Assembly (NCBI RefSeq): GCF_963169125.1 | Contig: NC_084801.1 | Coordinates: 80,293,696-80,357,695 of the forward strand | Length of the DNA: 64,000 bases | DNA from: Humulus lupulus | Lineage: Eukaryota > Streptophyta > Magnoliopsida > Rosales > Cannabaceae | Reading direction: 5' to 3' | Shown here: positions 43,922 to 53,866 of the stretch, in pieces | Position numbering within the stretch: the stretch's first letter is position 1 | Layout: every line of letters starts with the position of its first letter | Translations under genes and position numbers: made by a program | Notes under the pieces: model-generated | What the model was told of the DNA's origin: nothing | The model's input: the letters and a program-made list of their open reading frames with translations, nothing else | Database searches by the model: none

Positions 43922-44728
43922 ATGAGACAGATATGCCAGGGAGGCCAGATGAAGTCCATCACCGTGCGTCTTAAGTCTGGAGCAACGCCCCCAAAGAGTT
44001 TTAAGGGTGAAAATGACTCAATAACCTTCACCGAAGAAGACGCCCGGGGTGTACACTTCCCCCATAATGACCCCCTAGCGTTGACTGTACATGTTGCTAA
44101 CATGAGGGTGCATCGGGTCTTGGTGGATAACGGAAGCTCTGTGGACATCTTATATCGCCCAGCTCTGGAGAAGATGGGACTAAACATCGGACCCCTAAAG
44201 CCTTGCAATACTTCTTTGTATGGATTTACGGGAGATTCGATACAGCCCCTAGGGGAAATCGAGTTAGCCCTCACTATGGGAGAACAACCCAGACAAACCA
44301 CCATCATGGAAAACTTTGTTGTGGTAGATTGTGCCTCATCCTTCAATGCAGTATTAGGGAGATCTTCCCTAAGAGAATTGAAGGCGATAACTTCTCTATA
44401 CCACTTAGCTATGAAATTCCCAACTCCTGGGGGAATAGTGTACATGGAAGGAGAGCAGAAGGAAGCGAGAGAATGCTATAGCACATCCCTCCGCACAGCC
44501 ACAAAGCCATCAGCGCCTATGGAGATGGTTGTGCATGAAGGCGCGAACCCACACGAATTGGACCCACGAGTCACAGAAGAGCCCAGAGCTGAACCGGTAG
44601 AGGAATTGGAGGAAGTAACGGTCATGAATGAGCCGTTGAGAAACTTGAAGGGAGGAAAAAACCTTGTAGGTGATATAAAGGAGAAGCTAGTAGAGTTCTT
44701 AAAAGCCAACCTCGACGTATTCGCCTAG
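43922..44728 (+). pseudogene. protease of element H and linker to RT
   Basis: The frame differs from gag; the shift lies near 43950-43965. Blocks are ITFTEEDARGVHFPHND, then the active site VLVDNGSSVDIL with catalytic Asp at 44126-44128, LYGFTGDSIQPLG, VVDCASSFNAVLGR and AITSLYHLAMKF. The residue after Asp is Asn, not Thr/Ser; element J shows N at the same place. The linker ends in DVFA and a TAG at 44726-44728, probably from TGG, just before RT. Confidence 0.9.
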
Positions 44729-44740
44729 AGTCACGAGGAT

Positions 44741-45900
44741 ATGGTAGGGATAGACCCAGAGATCATGTGCCACCATCTGAACATCGACCCAAAAGCAAGG
44801 CCGGTGAGGCAGAGAAGGAGAGCGCTGGACCTAGAGCGATACGCGGCCCTAAAAGAGAAGGTTGACAAGTTGAAGGCGAATGGGTTCATCCAAAAGGAAT
44901 TTTACCCACTATTGGTATCAAACCTAGTGCTAGTCCCGAAGCCCAACGGAAAATGGAGGACTTGTGTGGATTTTACCAGCCTCAATAAGGCCTACCCTAA
45001 GGACAGCTTCCCGCTTCCTAGGATAGACCAATTGGTAGACGCCACAGCAGGGCATGAGCTACTTAGATTCATGGACGCATATTCTGGGTATAACCAAATA
45101 CCCATGAACCTTGCTGATGAAGAGCAGACTTCGTTCATAACGGACAATGGGTTGTATTTCTATAAAGTGATGCCCTTTGGTTTAAAAAATGAAGGTGCCA
45201 CTTATCAAAGGTCAGTGAACAAAATGTTCGCAAATCAAATAGGAAGGAACATGGAAGTATACGTGGACGATATGCTTCTGAAGACAAAGAAGGCGGGGGA
45301 GCTCACCAGCGACCTAATGGAAATGTTCAATACCCTTCAAAGGTATAAGATGAACCTGGATCCACTCAAAAGCACCTTCAGAGTTTCGTCAGGAAATTTC
45401 CTTGGTTTCATGGTGAATTCTCAAGGTATCGAGGCTAATCCTGAAAAAATCAAGGCCTTGTTGGAAATGAGCCCACCACGAAGCAAAAAAGAGGTACAAT
45501 GCTTAACGGGGAGAGTAACAGCCCTCAATAGGTTCATCTCCAGGTCTACTGACAAATGCCTCCCTTTCTTCAACATCCTAAAAGGGAACAAAAAGCTCAT
45601 TTGGGATGATGAATGTCAGGATCCCTTCACCAAGCTAAAGGAACACCTTGGAAAGCCACCCCTTTTGGCTATGACAGAAAAAGGGGAGAAGTTGTATTTG
45701 TATCTAGTTGTATCAGAGCATGCCATAAGTGCCACCTTGGTCAAGGGGGAAAAGAAGCACCAGCAACCTGTGTACTATGTGAGTAAATGGTTGACAGACG
45801 CAGAAATAGAGAAGATAGCATAAGCCCTGATAGTGGCCTCTCAAAAGTTGAGGCCCTATTTTCATGCTCATATGATTGAGGTGCTCACAAACACCCCCTG
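44741..45900 (+). pseudogene. reverse transcriptase and first RNase H of element H
   Basis: The 360-codon frame to 45823 has [60 protein letters not shown] and catalytic YVDD (45260-45271) with MLLK. FLGFMVNSQGIEANPEKI and the first RNase H domain follow (VSEHAISATLV, QQPVYYVSK). A TAA stop at 45821-45823 and a one-base frame change near 45898 (after VLTNTP) end it. The polymerase motif itself is intact. Confidence 0.94.
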
Positions 45901-45909
45901 AGTCAAGTC

Positions 45910-46560
45910 TTGCACAAGCCGGAGACTTCGGGAAGGTTGTTAAAATGGTCGATTGAATTGAGTCAGTTTGACATCACTTACACCCCAAGGACCTCAATCA
46001 ATGGGCATGTACTTGCAGATTTTATAGTCGAGTTTGCATACCGACCACGAGAGGAGGGGGAAATAGAGGAGAATGAACCGGCGCATGAAGAGGAAAGGCA
46101 CCCTGAAGAATGGAGTCACCATGTAGATAGGACGTCTAACGAAGGGGGAGTCGGCGCTGGCATAGTGATGATGGGACCTGAAAGGCACAAGATGTATTGT
46201 GCCTTGAGATTTGGATCTGAAGCTTCCAATAATGAGGCAGAATATGAGGCATTGTTGGCTGGCCTGCGGCTAGCTAAGGAGTTAAAGGTAGCCCACTATC
46301 ATGTCTTTAGTGACTCACAGCTGGTAGTGTTTCAAGTGAAGGGCGAATACTAAGCTAGAAGTCCAAAAATGGCTGCATACCTCACCAAGGTGTAGGAATA
46401 TTTGGATCAGTTTGAAAAATACACGATAGAATAGATCCACAGGGAGCAAAACGCAAACGTTGATGCGCTCGCGAAACTCACCTCCACACAAGACAAAGAC
46501 ACGCTTGAGTTCATACCGGTCAAATATCTCCCCAAGCCAAGCATAGCAGAAGAACGGATC
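45910..46560 (+). pseudogene. second RNase H (Tat-type) of element H
   Basis: The frame 45910-46353 begins with ETSGRLLKWSIELSQFDI (end of the first domain) and an acidic linker. It then shows the second RNase H: VDRTSNEGGVGAGIVM, ALRFGSEASNNEAEYEALL and FSDSQLVV. The three acidic positions (D of VD, E of NEAEYE, D of SDS) are present. Gly of the usual VDGAS is changed to Arg. TAA at 46351-46353 sits where CAA is expected. A duplicated RNase H is diagnostic of the Tat group. Confidence 0.9.
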
Positions 46561-47820
46561 AACATGGTCAATAGCTCTGAGGAGTCATGGTTTGCACCCA
46601 TTGGGAGGTACTTAAATGACAGGACATTGCCTTTTGATAAAAAAGAGGCCCGTAGACTGATTTATAGAGTTGCTCAGTACACCCTAGGAGATGGAACCTT
46701 GTATAAGAGAGGCTTCTCTACCCCGCTCTTGCGGTGCGTAGATAAGGCATCAAAATTTTTACAAGAGATACACGAAAAGGAATGTGGAAACCATGCTGGG
46801 GGGCAGTCCACGGCTAAAAAGGCCATCAGGCAGGGGTATTATTGGCCTACCATGGAGAAGGACGCGAGCAACTTCGCGAGAAGGTGTGACAATTTCTAGA
46901 GACATGTGAATTACCCCCGACAGTCACCAAATGAGCTGGTGAGCATGACCAGTCCGTGGCCCTTTGCTGTGTGGGGGATTGACTTGATTGGGGCATTGCC
47001 AACAGGAAGAGGGGGAGCTAAATACGAGGTGGTAGCAGTCGACTATTTCACTAAGTGGGTGGAAGCGGAGGCTTTAGTCAACATAACAGCTAAGCAGATC
47101 ACCACCTTTTCCAACGAGTATATTGTCTGCAGATTCGGAATACCTTACAAAATTATCTCCAATAATGGAACGCAATTTGGAGCGATGTTCGAGGAATACT
47201 GCAGGAGTAAAGGAATCAAAAGGAGTTTCTCCACAATAGTACATTCGCAGGCCAATGGACAAGTAGAGGCCATCAACAAGATCCTGAAAAGGAACTTGAA
47301 AACTAAGTTGGAAATGTTGAAAGGGGCCTGGGTCGAGGAACTCCCAAATGTACTCTGGGCCTATAGGACCACCCCACATTCCACCACTTGGGAGACACCT
47401 TTCGCCTTAGCCTACGGCTGCGAGGCTGTCCTTCCGATAGAAATAAAGATTAGCTCCATCCTCACACAGGCATATGATGACAAGGCTAACATCACAGCAT
47501 TGGTCGGGAACTTGGACCTGCTAGAAACCAAGAGAGAAAGGGCACAACTAAGGTTAGCCACGTATCAGCAACGGGCTGCGAGGTACTACAATTCAAGGGT
47601 GCGAGAGAGAAGGTTCAAGGTAGGAGACTTGGTACTAAGGAAGGTACTCCCCAACACGCGAGACCCGAGGGCGGGGGTACTAGGGGCGACCTGAGAAGGA
47701 TCCCATCAGGTCGCTCAGTGCATACAACCAAACACCTAAAAACTGGCCCGCATGGATAACACCATTATACCTCAGGCATGGAATGCGTAACACCTCAAGA
47801 AATACTACGAGTGAGACTTC
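46561..47820 (+). pseudogene. integrase of element H with altered catalytic residue
   Basis: The zinc domain is in 46564-46899 (LQEIHEKECGNHAGG, then CDNF where CDNC is expected, followed by TAG). The core starts WPFAVWGIDLIGALPTG with the first aspartate. The second catalytic position is N (SNNGTQF, codon AAT at 47161-47163) instead of D. The glutamate in NGQVEAINK is present. The C-terminal region (RERRFKVGDLVLRKV) ends with a stop at 47692-47694, and a decayed tail runs to about 47815. The D-to-N change alone should inactivate strand transfer. Confidence 0.92.
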
Positions 47821-48049
47821 TACACCCATGCAAAGAAGACCTATGTTTAGTTTGTTACCTGGGTAACCTCCTAGTTAGATGTAACCCTTTCATATGTATT
47901 TCATTGTAACCCGCACGCTATGAATGAAATAGTTCGCCACTTTACGTGTCATTCTTCTTCTCTATAGCACCTGCCAAAGTCCCTGCTGAAATAAATTTCA
48001 CCAAGCACTTGGGGGGGTAGGACAACATGCAAAACATACAGCAAAGAAG
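47821..48049 (+). other. non-coding stretch after pol of H
   Basis: No ORF. ATGAATGAAATAG near 47919 could serve as a polyadenylation region. It separates pol from the minisatellite. Confidence 0.5.
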
Positions 48050-48410
48050 AGGATCCTAAAAAGGATCCCTATAAAGGACTCCTAAAAAGAACCCCTCGTC
48101 TCAAGACCCCTTATCAAGAGGATCCTAAAAAGGACCCCTTATATCAGAGGGAACCTAAAAAGGACCCCTTAACAGGAGGATCCTAAACAAGACCCCTCAT
48201 ATCAGAGGGAACCTAAAAAGGACCCCTTATATCAGAGGGAACCTAAAAAGGACCCCTTATATCAGAGGGAACCTAAAAAGGACCCCTTAACAGGAGGATC
48301 CTAAAGAAGACCCCTCATATCAGAGGGAACCTAAAAAGAACCCCCTATCAGGAGGGTCCTAAAAGGACCTCTTATATTAGGACCTTAAACGAGGTCCTTA
48401 TATATAAAAA
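48050..48410 (+). repeat. 30-bp minisatellite of element H
   Basis: About eleven units on the pattern AACCTAAAAAGGACCCCTTA plus TATCAGAGGG, with a shorter variant ACAGGAGGATCCTAAA. Three consecutive units at about 48190-48285 are nearly identical. It lies between pol and the convergent antisense gene. Confidence 0.92.
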
Positions 48411-49019
48411 AAATGTGATGAACCTTTAAAAATAGGGAGAAGACATTGCAAGGAATCTCTTGAGTTCACAAGGATTAGATACCCTCGTGAACATCAAGGA
48501 GGGCACGAGGTCTTACAAAATAAAAAAAATAACTTCCAAGTAAAGGCAGATACTCCCACAAAAGGAAAGGCCTCAGAAAGAGTACCCACCAATAAGCCTA
48601 GAGCGGCCACCAAGCCGTCTAGCAAAATAGGGTCCAAAAAGAGACCCTTGCAAAAATAGTACTATGAATAATGATGAGAAGGGGTCAATATATCCTTATA
48701 AGAAAATTCAAGAGGCACCAAAAAGGACCTATTAAACCCCTTCACATGGGCTCCGAAGGACCTCTAGCCTGATAAATAAAAAAGAGAACCTATCGAACCC
48801 CATCATATGGGCTCAAAAGGACCTCGAACACAAAGGAATAAAAGATGAATGATCGCATATGTATATATTAAAAAGAATTTTGAAAACATAACAAGAATTT
48901 TAAAAATTACAAGAAAAATAAGGCTCGAACGAGCATACACCCACAGTGGACTAACTGGCAAAAGTCATAAAATGATAATATCAAGGCCTCCTGCCACGGG
49001 CGTTCCACTAAGCCGCCCG
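48411..49019. other. non-coding region between the minisatellite and the antisense gene
   Basis: Contains two degenerate ~65-bp repeats (48715-48835) with CATATGGGCTC(A/C)(A/G)AAGGACCTC. No gene seen. Confidence 0.55.
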
Positions 49020-51366
49020 GGCAACGGCGTGCTCTCCAAAGGAGGAGAAATTGAAGTTAGGATCCTGCCTCCATACCCCATAAAGGGAGCGCTCTATGGA
49101 ACTATACTCAATAGCTGCCTTGTCCACCTCTAAGGAAGCGACCCTCCCCTACAACGCAGTTGTAGTAGCCTTGGCACCCTCAAGTTCGGTCTCTAAGCTA
49201 GTGACCCTTTCTTGCAGCATCGTGCCCTTGGCAATTGCCCTCTTCTTCTTTTTTGATGAGGAAGAAGCTTTCCCCAAGGCCTTCTCTAGCTTAAGCCTGG
49301 TTTCAGCAAGTTCCCTCTCGAGCTCCTGGACTTGGACCGTAAGATGGTCCCTCTCAACATTCGACGCGAAAAGGTTTTGAACCGAGTCAGAAAATCAGTG
49401 AGCCATTCTATAGGTCTGCACAAGAAAAATAACAACAACAATGATAAGCAACAAACAAGAAAAGGAAGAAAAAGGGACAAGGCCAACATAAGATGCATGA
49501 ACTCACCCAAGCAGTGGAGCGCACAAGAGTCTCCCCAAGATCCGACATAGCAAAACTCCCAAGACCACTCCAATCAGCTTCAGGAAGGTCAGTGGCGATC
49601 TGGACATACAGCCGCCCGTAAGAGGCCGCCATGCGACCCACCCAGGGTGCCCCTTCTGAGCCAAGGGTACTTGGCTGAGTAAGGTCAGACGACCCGCTCG
49701 CCGAAGCAGGAGGGGGCGCAGGAAGATCGGAAAAATGAGCCCCTGGTAGATCAGGATGGGGTGCAGGAAGATTGGAAAAGTGAGACCCCGATGGACCAAG
49801 TTCGAGGGGAGCCTAAGGAAAAGCATCGAATTCCTCAGGATAAGGGCAGACGAAATGCCCGGCATGGCCTGTTGATCCTGGGAGTGAGAAGCCATGTCAG
49901 GGTCTAGAAGGGCTAAAGTAGGGCATCCCCCAGGGGACAAAGATAGCTGGTGGGGTTGTCCGTGTCCAAGGGAGACCCCCTCTAGCACGCGTTCGGCCTC
50001 ACCCTCATCCGAGCGATGTTCAGTCGAGGCAGCCTTCTTCTTCTTTGACCCGGGAATATTCCCAAACAACCCGGGATCCGAAACCGGGGACAACTTGTGA
50101 AAGTTGAGTTTTTCCACAGTGAAGAGGTATGTAGCCATTTTCTTGGCAGGGTTAGAATTGATGAATGCATTCATCGTGTCCGTCTCCAACCCAACAACTC
50201 CAGGCATGGCGAAAGTCTCTACACGATTCACACAATTGCCGACACAAGCATATGTTACAATACAGTAAGTTTAAAAAAATAAAAACAAAAAAGGTGGCTT
50301 GAAGTACTTACTGGGTGTAGAACGAAAGTGCTCACGAATAGAGAGGGGACCCTGTACAAAGAAAAAGTCCTGCTTCCAAGACCCCAAGTGGGACACAGCG
50401 CCCTCTATCAAGGGGACCGAAGTATTGGATTTTTATAGGAAATAAAAGCCCTTGGACTTAGGAGAGGGCATGAGATTGTATATGAAATGCACCTCTTGGG
50501 CCGTAGGAGCACGATGGACAAGATCCCTAAATGAGATGAAGAGGCAACTCAAGGTCATCCAACTGTTGGGCGCCAGCTGGAGTGGAGCGAGGTCAAAATA
50601 ATTGAGAACAGCGATGAAAAACGGGTGTAATGGGATTGTACCACCTGCTTTCAAGATATGCTCACTCATAGCCATGTAGCCCGGATTTGGGCAGTCAGCC
50701 CGATACTTGTCCGAAGGAAGGTAGAATGCGTATTCTAGAGGAACACGTTAGTTCCCTATTATTTCCAACAATTTAATATCGGACACATGGGACACTAGAG
50801 AGGATGCCAACAGGGGGCAGTGTCCTAATCATCAGCAGTCACCTGTCGTCGCCCTCTCTTCGGCTTATCTGTAAAACAAAAAGAAAAAGGTGAGGTGGAG
50901 ACAGAACACTTTACCCTCAATTTTTCTTCCTAGCAAGAGACTTCCACTAAGGCACCGACTGCGAAAGAGCTAAACTATGGTAGATCGAGAATAAGGGTTG
51001 AGGAGAAGACAGGACGGCCCCATGACAGTCATTAGGGGAGAACGGTCTAGGAGGCTCAGGCGGGAGATATCCCTCCATAAACTCCAACTCCATCTACAAA
51101 TCTAAAAGGGTCACCCTAAGGTTCGCTACATGGTCGTTAAGGTCAAGGGGGAAAGGTACTTCGTCTCCTCTCAACACTGAGTCTATTTCTCTCTCTACCA
51201 CCCAAATTTTACGCCTAAGTTCAGCCATATGCTCGAGATGATGAATACGGGCCTGCCTTAAGGTGTCATAGTCATGGTAAGGATTTTCCTCAGGGGACTC
51301 TGAGTCTGAAGACAAGTCAACAAACTCGACCCCTGAAGGAATGTCGAAAGGACCTTCACATGCCAT
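49020..51366 (-). pseudogene. antisense extra gene of element H (gypsy-type transposon family), spliced and degenerate
   Basis: On the minus strand an ATG at 51366 opens MACEGPFDIPSGVEFVDLSS and an acidic exon to 51094. After an acceptor TTTTACAG near 50873 comes the transposon-type domain at about 50690-50330: ILKAGGTIPLHPFFIAVLNY, LAPNSWMTL, IEGAVSHLGSWKQDFFF and GPLSIREHF. A Ser/Pro-rich exon (about 50231-49507) has KKKKAASTEHRSDEGE. An intron (49506-49416) leads to a coiled coil (QVQELERELAETRLKLEKAL, LQERVTSLETELEGAK) that ends SLYGVWRQDPNFNF. At least five stops occur, several explained by CAG-to-TAG or CGA-to-TGA. The protein's function is unknown. Confidence 0.75.
49416..49506 (-). 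other. probable intron in the antisense gene of H
   Basis: 91 bp on the minus strand, from GTGAGTTCATGC to TTCTTGTGCAG. It has good plant donor and acceptor sites and joins the Ser/Pro-rich exon to the coiled-coil exon. Confidence 0.7.
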
Positions 51367-52097
51367 GAGACCTCGTCCCGAAAGTAAAAAGGGTTCACAT
51401 ATAAATGATAGGATTGCAACAAAACACAAAGGAATGGGCTCAAAACCTCTAGGTACAAACACTCTGAATGACCCACTACGTGGTATGAATAAAGCGGCAT
51501 GCAACAAGGTTAGTTCACGACAAGCTCAGGCCAAAATACCCCATCCCGAGTAATGCTAATTTCAACCCAATGAACATAAGGAAAAAAAAGAAAATATACC
51601 TCAAGCAGGTAAAATGAGGCACTTTCGTGGTCAAAAGGAGGTTGAGGGCCAAAAGCACTGTCGCAGTAGAAGAGAAGCAAATGGTCGAAAGCACGCGTCT
51701 GCAAAAACAAAGGAAAAAGGTGTTTTAGTCCTCAAGTACTTGCATGGATATAGACCTACAAAAAATGAACTCAAATAATAAAAAAAAAGGGTAGAAAAAG
51801 TGAGGTTGTGGGGGATTGAACCACCTACCTCTTGAAAAGAGCAAGGATCTAAAACCCACTAGGCCAAGGAGATGGAGTGTAAGGAATAGGCTAGCTGTGA
51901 AGGCTTATTTATAGGAGCCACAGGCTCATCTCAACCATCGAACAAAAGGCGTGATCAATGGTCAAGAGTGGAGCATGGTACTTGCCTTGGGACCCGCAGA
52001 GCACAATAATAAGCCTAAATTCACCCTCAAAATCTCGCAGACATCCTGAATGCATCACACCATGAAGTCTACAAGAGAGCCTAAAGACCCTCTCCTA
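51367..52097. other. region between the start of the antisense gene and the PPT of H
   Basis: Probably the promoter and leader of the antisense gene. Short minus frames (51710-51510) are not recognised. A TATTTATAGGAGCC word occurs at about 51908-51921 on the plus strand. I cannot fix a transcription start. Confidence 0.4.
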
Positions 52098-52110
52098 GAC
52101 TGGGGGCAAG
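52098..52110 (+). other. polypurine tract of element H
   Basis: GACTGGGGGCAAG immediately before the 3' LTR. Confidence 0.85.
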
Positions 52111-53866
52111 TGTAGACGCACAAAATTTCGTACTTGTGAAAGGTCCAAAACACCCATTAATGTCCCCTAAATGCCTAGATACAAGCCTCACAAGTGACCA
52201 TGCCTTACTGGAGGCGTCTCGCGAAGGCTGCGTGCCACAACTCGGCGTGCCCAGATGCTCTGCCTCGCGAGGGGCGTCTTGCAAAGGCCTCACACCCAGC
52301 GGCCATGCCTCACTGGAGGCGTCTCACGAAGGCAGCGCGCCAGAACTGGGCATGCCCAGATGCTCCACCTCGCGAGGGGAGTCTCGTGAGGGCCTCACGC
52401 CCAGCCATCGCGCCTCGCTGGAGGCGTCTCGCGAAGGGAGCATGCCACAACTCGGTGTGCCCAGATGCTTCACCTCGCGAGGGGCGTCTCGCGAGGGCCT
52501 CGTGCTTAGCAGTCACGCCTCGGTGGAGGCATCTTGCGAAGGCAGCGTCCCACAACTAGGCATGCCCAGATGCTCTGCCTCACGAGGGTTTGTCTCGCGA
52601 GGGCCTCGCGCCCAGCCGTCACGCCTTGCTGGAGGCATCTCTCAAAGGTTACGTGCCCAGATGCCCCACCTTGTGAAGGGCATCTCGCGAGAGCCTCGCG
52701 CCCAGCATCCACACCTCGCTGGAGGCATCTCATGACGGCAGCACGCCACAACTCAACGTGCCCAGATGCTCCGCATCGCAAGGGGCATCTCGTGAGGGCC
52801 TTGCTCCCAGCCGTCACGCCTCGTTGGAGCCGTCTTGTGAAGGCTGCGTGCCCAGATACTCTGCCTCGCAAAGGGAGTCTTGCGAGAGCCTCATGCCCAG
52901 CACCCACGCCTCGCTGGAGGCGTCTCGTGAAGGTAGCGCGCCACGACTCGGCGTACCTAGATGCTCCGCCTTGCAAGGGGCATCTCGCGAGGGCTTGCGC
53001 CCAGCCATCACGCCTCGCAAAGGCTGCGTGCCCAGATGCTCCCCCTCACGAAGGGCGTGTCGTGAGAGCCTCATGCCTAGTAGCCATGCCTCGCTGGAGG
53101 GATCTCGTGAAGGCTGCGTGCCACCACTCGGGATGCCCAGGTGTTCCGCCTCGCGAGTGCCTCGCGCACAGCAGCCACGTCTCAATAGAGGTGTTCCGCC
53201 TCCTCTTGCTGCACTCGACCTTACCATGCCTCATCCACACCACTAGGGGTCACCTCCCAAAATTGGCCTCACAAGAGGGGTCTTATCTCACCCCTTAAGA
53301 TTAGCGCCAACTACTGGGCACCACTTTTATCGTAAGTCCAACAAGAGGTAAAATCATGGATCTCTCCAACATGCCAATAAGGGCGAATTGGAGGGGCCTC
53401 ATAGCGATTCACACCAAGCCAGAAGAAGTATGGAGACTAAGCCCACGCCAGATGAGTAGTGGCCGTACAAGTGAAGTACTTGTTATGATCCACACCAGGC
53501 AATCTCCGACACTCGTACTCAATAAATAGTGGAGACATCCCCATGGACTCTGATCATGTACTGGAGCCGATACCACTACCCCTAAGACCACTCTCCTGAC
53601 AGTGTACTCATGTACCATTTGGTCCCCTGGGCCACAATGTATCAGGGGCCATTAGAGCCCACTATAAAAGGAACCCCATTTCCACTTGGAAGGGGGTTGG
53701 AAAAAACACTGTAGCACTACACCTTAAAAAATACAAGTTCATTTCACCATTTTATTTCTACAACTATTCTTTGAGTTTCTGATTAGATCTTTGAAGTTTT
53801 TCATTGATAAGCTCTATATTTCAATTTTTCTAACATAACTTGGTTGTTGAGTTCTCACCGTCAACA
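52111..53866 (+). repeat. 3' LTR of element H
   Basis: 1756 bp, starting TGTAGACGCACAAAAT and ending CCGTCAACA. It is 237 bp longer than the 5' LTR, almost all due to the repeat array. It includes TATAAAAG at 53663-53670. Confidence 0.95.
52190..53200 (+). repeat. CpG-rich minisatellite in the 3' LTR of H (10 copies)
   Basis: Same unit as in the 5' LTR. Ten copies are counted from the GCCCAGATGCT word and its variants (near 52249, 52352, 52459, 52562, 52649, 52759, 52849, 52946, 53028, 53132). Frames of up to 254 codons are produced by the array and are not genes. Confidence 0.92.

Larger units (their letters stand above)
40481..53866 (+). mobile_element. Element H: complete 13.4-kb Tat-type Ty3/gypsy retrotransposon
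   Basis: Both LTRs, PBS, PPT and a perfect TSD GGTTA (40476-40480 and 53867-53871) are present. Gag-pol is on the plus strand (42070-47820). An RNase H of the second (archaeal-like) type between RT-RNaseH and integrase is the mark of the Tat group. Downstream of pol are a 30-bp minisatellite (48050-48410) and an antisense, intron-containing gene (51366-49020), as in other Tat elements such as Grande or Retand. Coding regions carry many stops and frame changes. It lies inside LTR F and is therefore younger than F. Confidence 0.95.

Noticed and set aside
43922..43925. ATGA overlap between gag and protease frames of H as a translational-coupling signal
   Set aside because: J has gag and pol in one frame, and the residues around the overlap fit a TGA mutation plus a nearby frameshift.
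48050..48410. CRISPR-like array
   Set aside because: Direct repeats without unique spacers, in a plant retrotransposon; it is a minisatellite.
52136..53298. ORFs of 199 and 254 codons in the 3' LTR of H
   Set aside because: Same repeat artefact as in the 5' LTR; Arg/Ser-rich periodic sequence without protein character.
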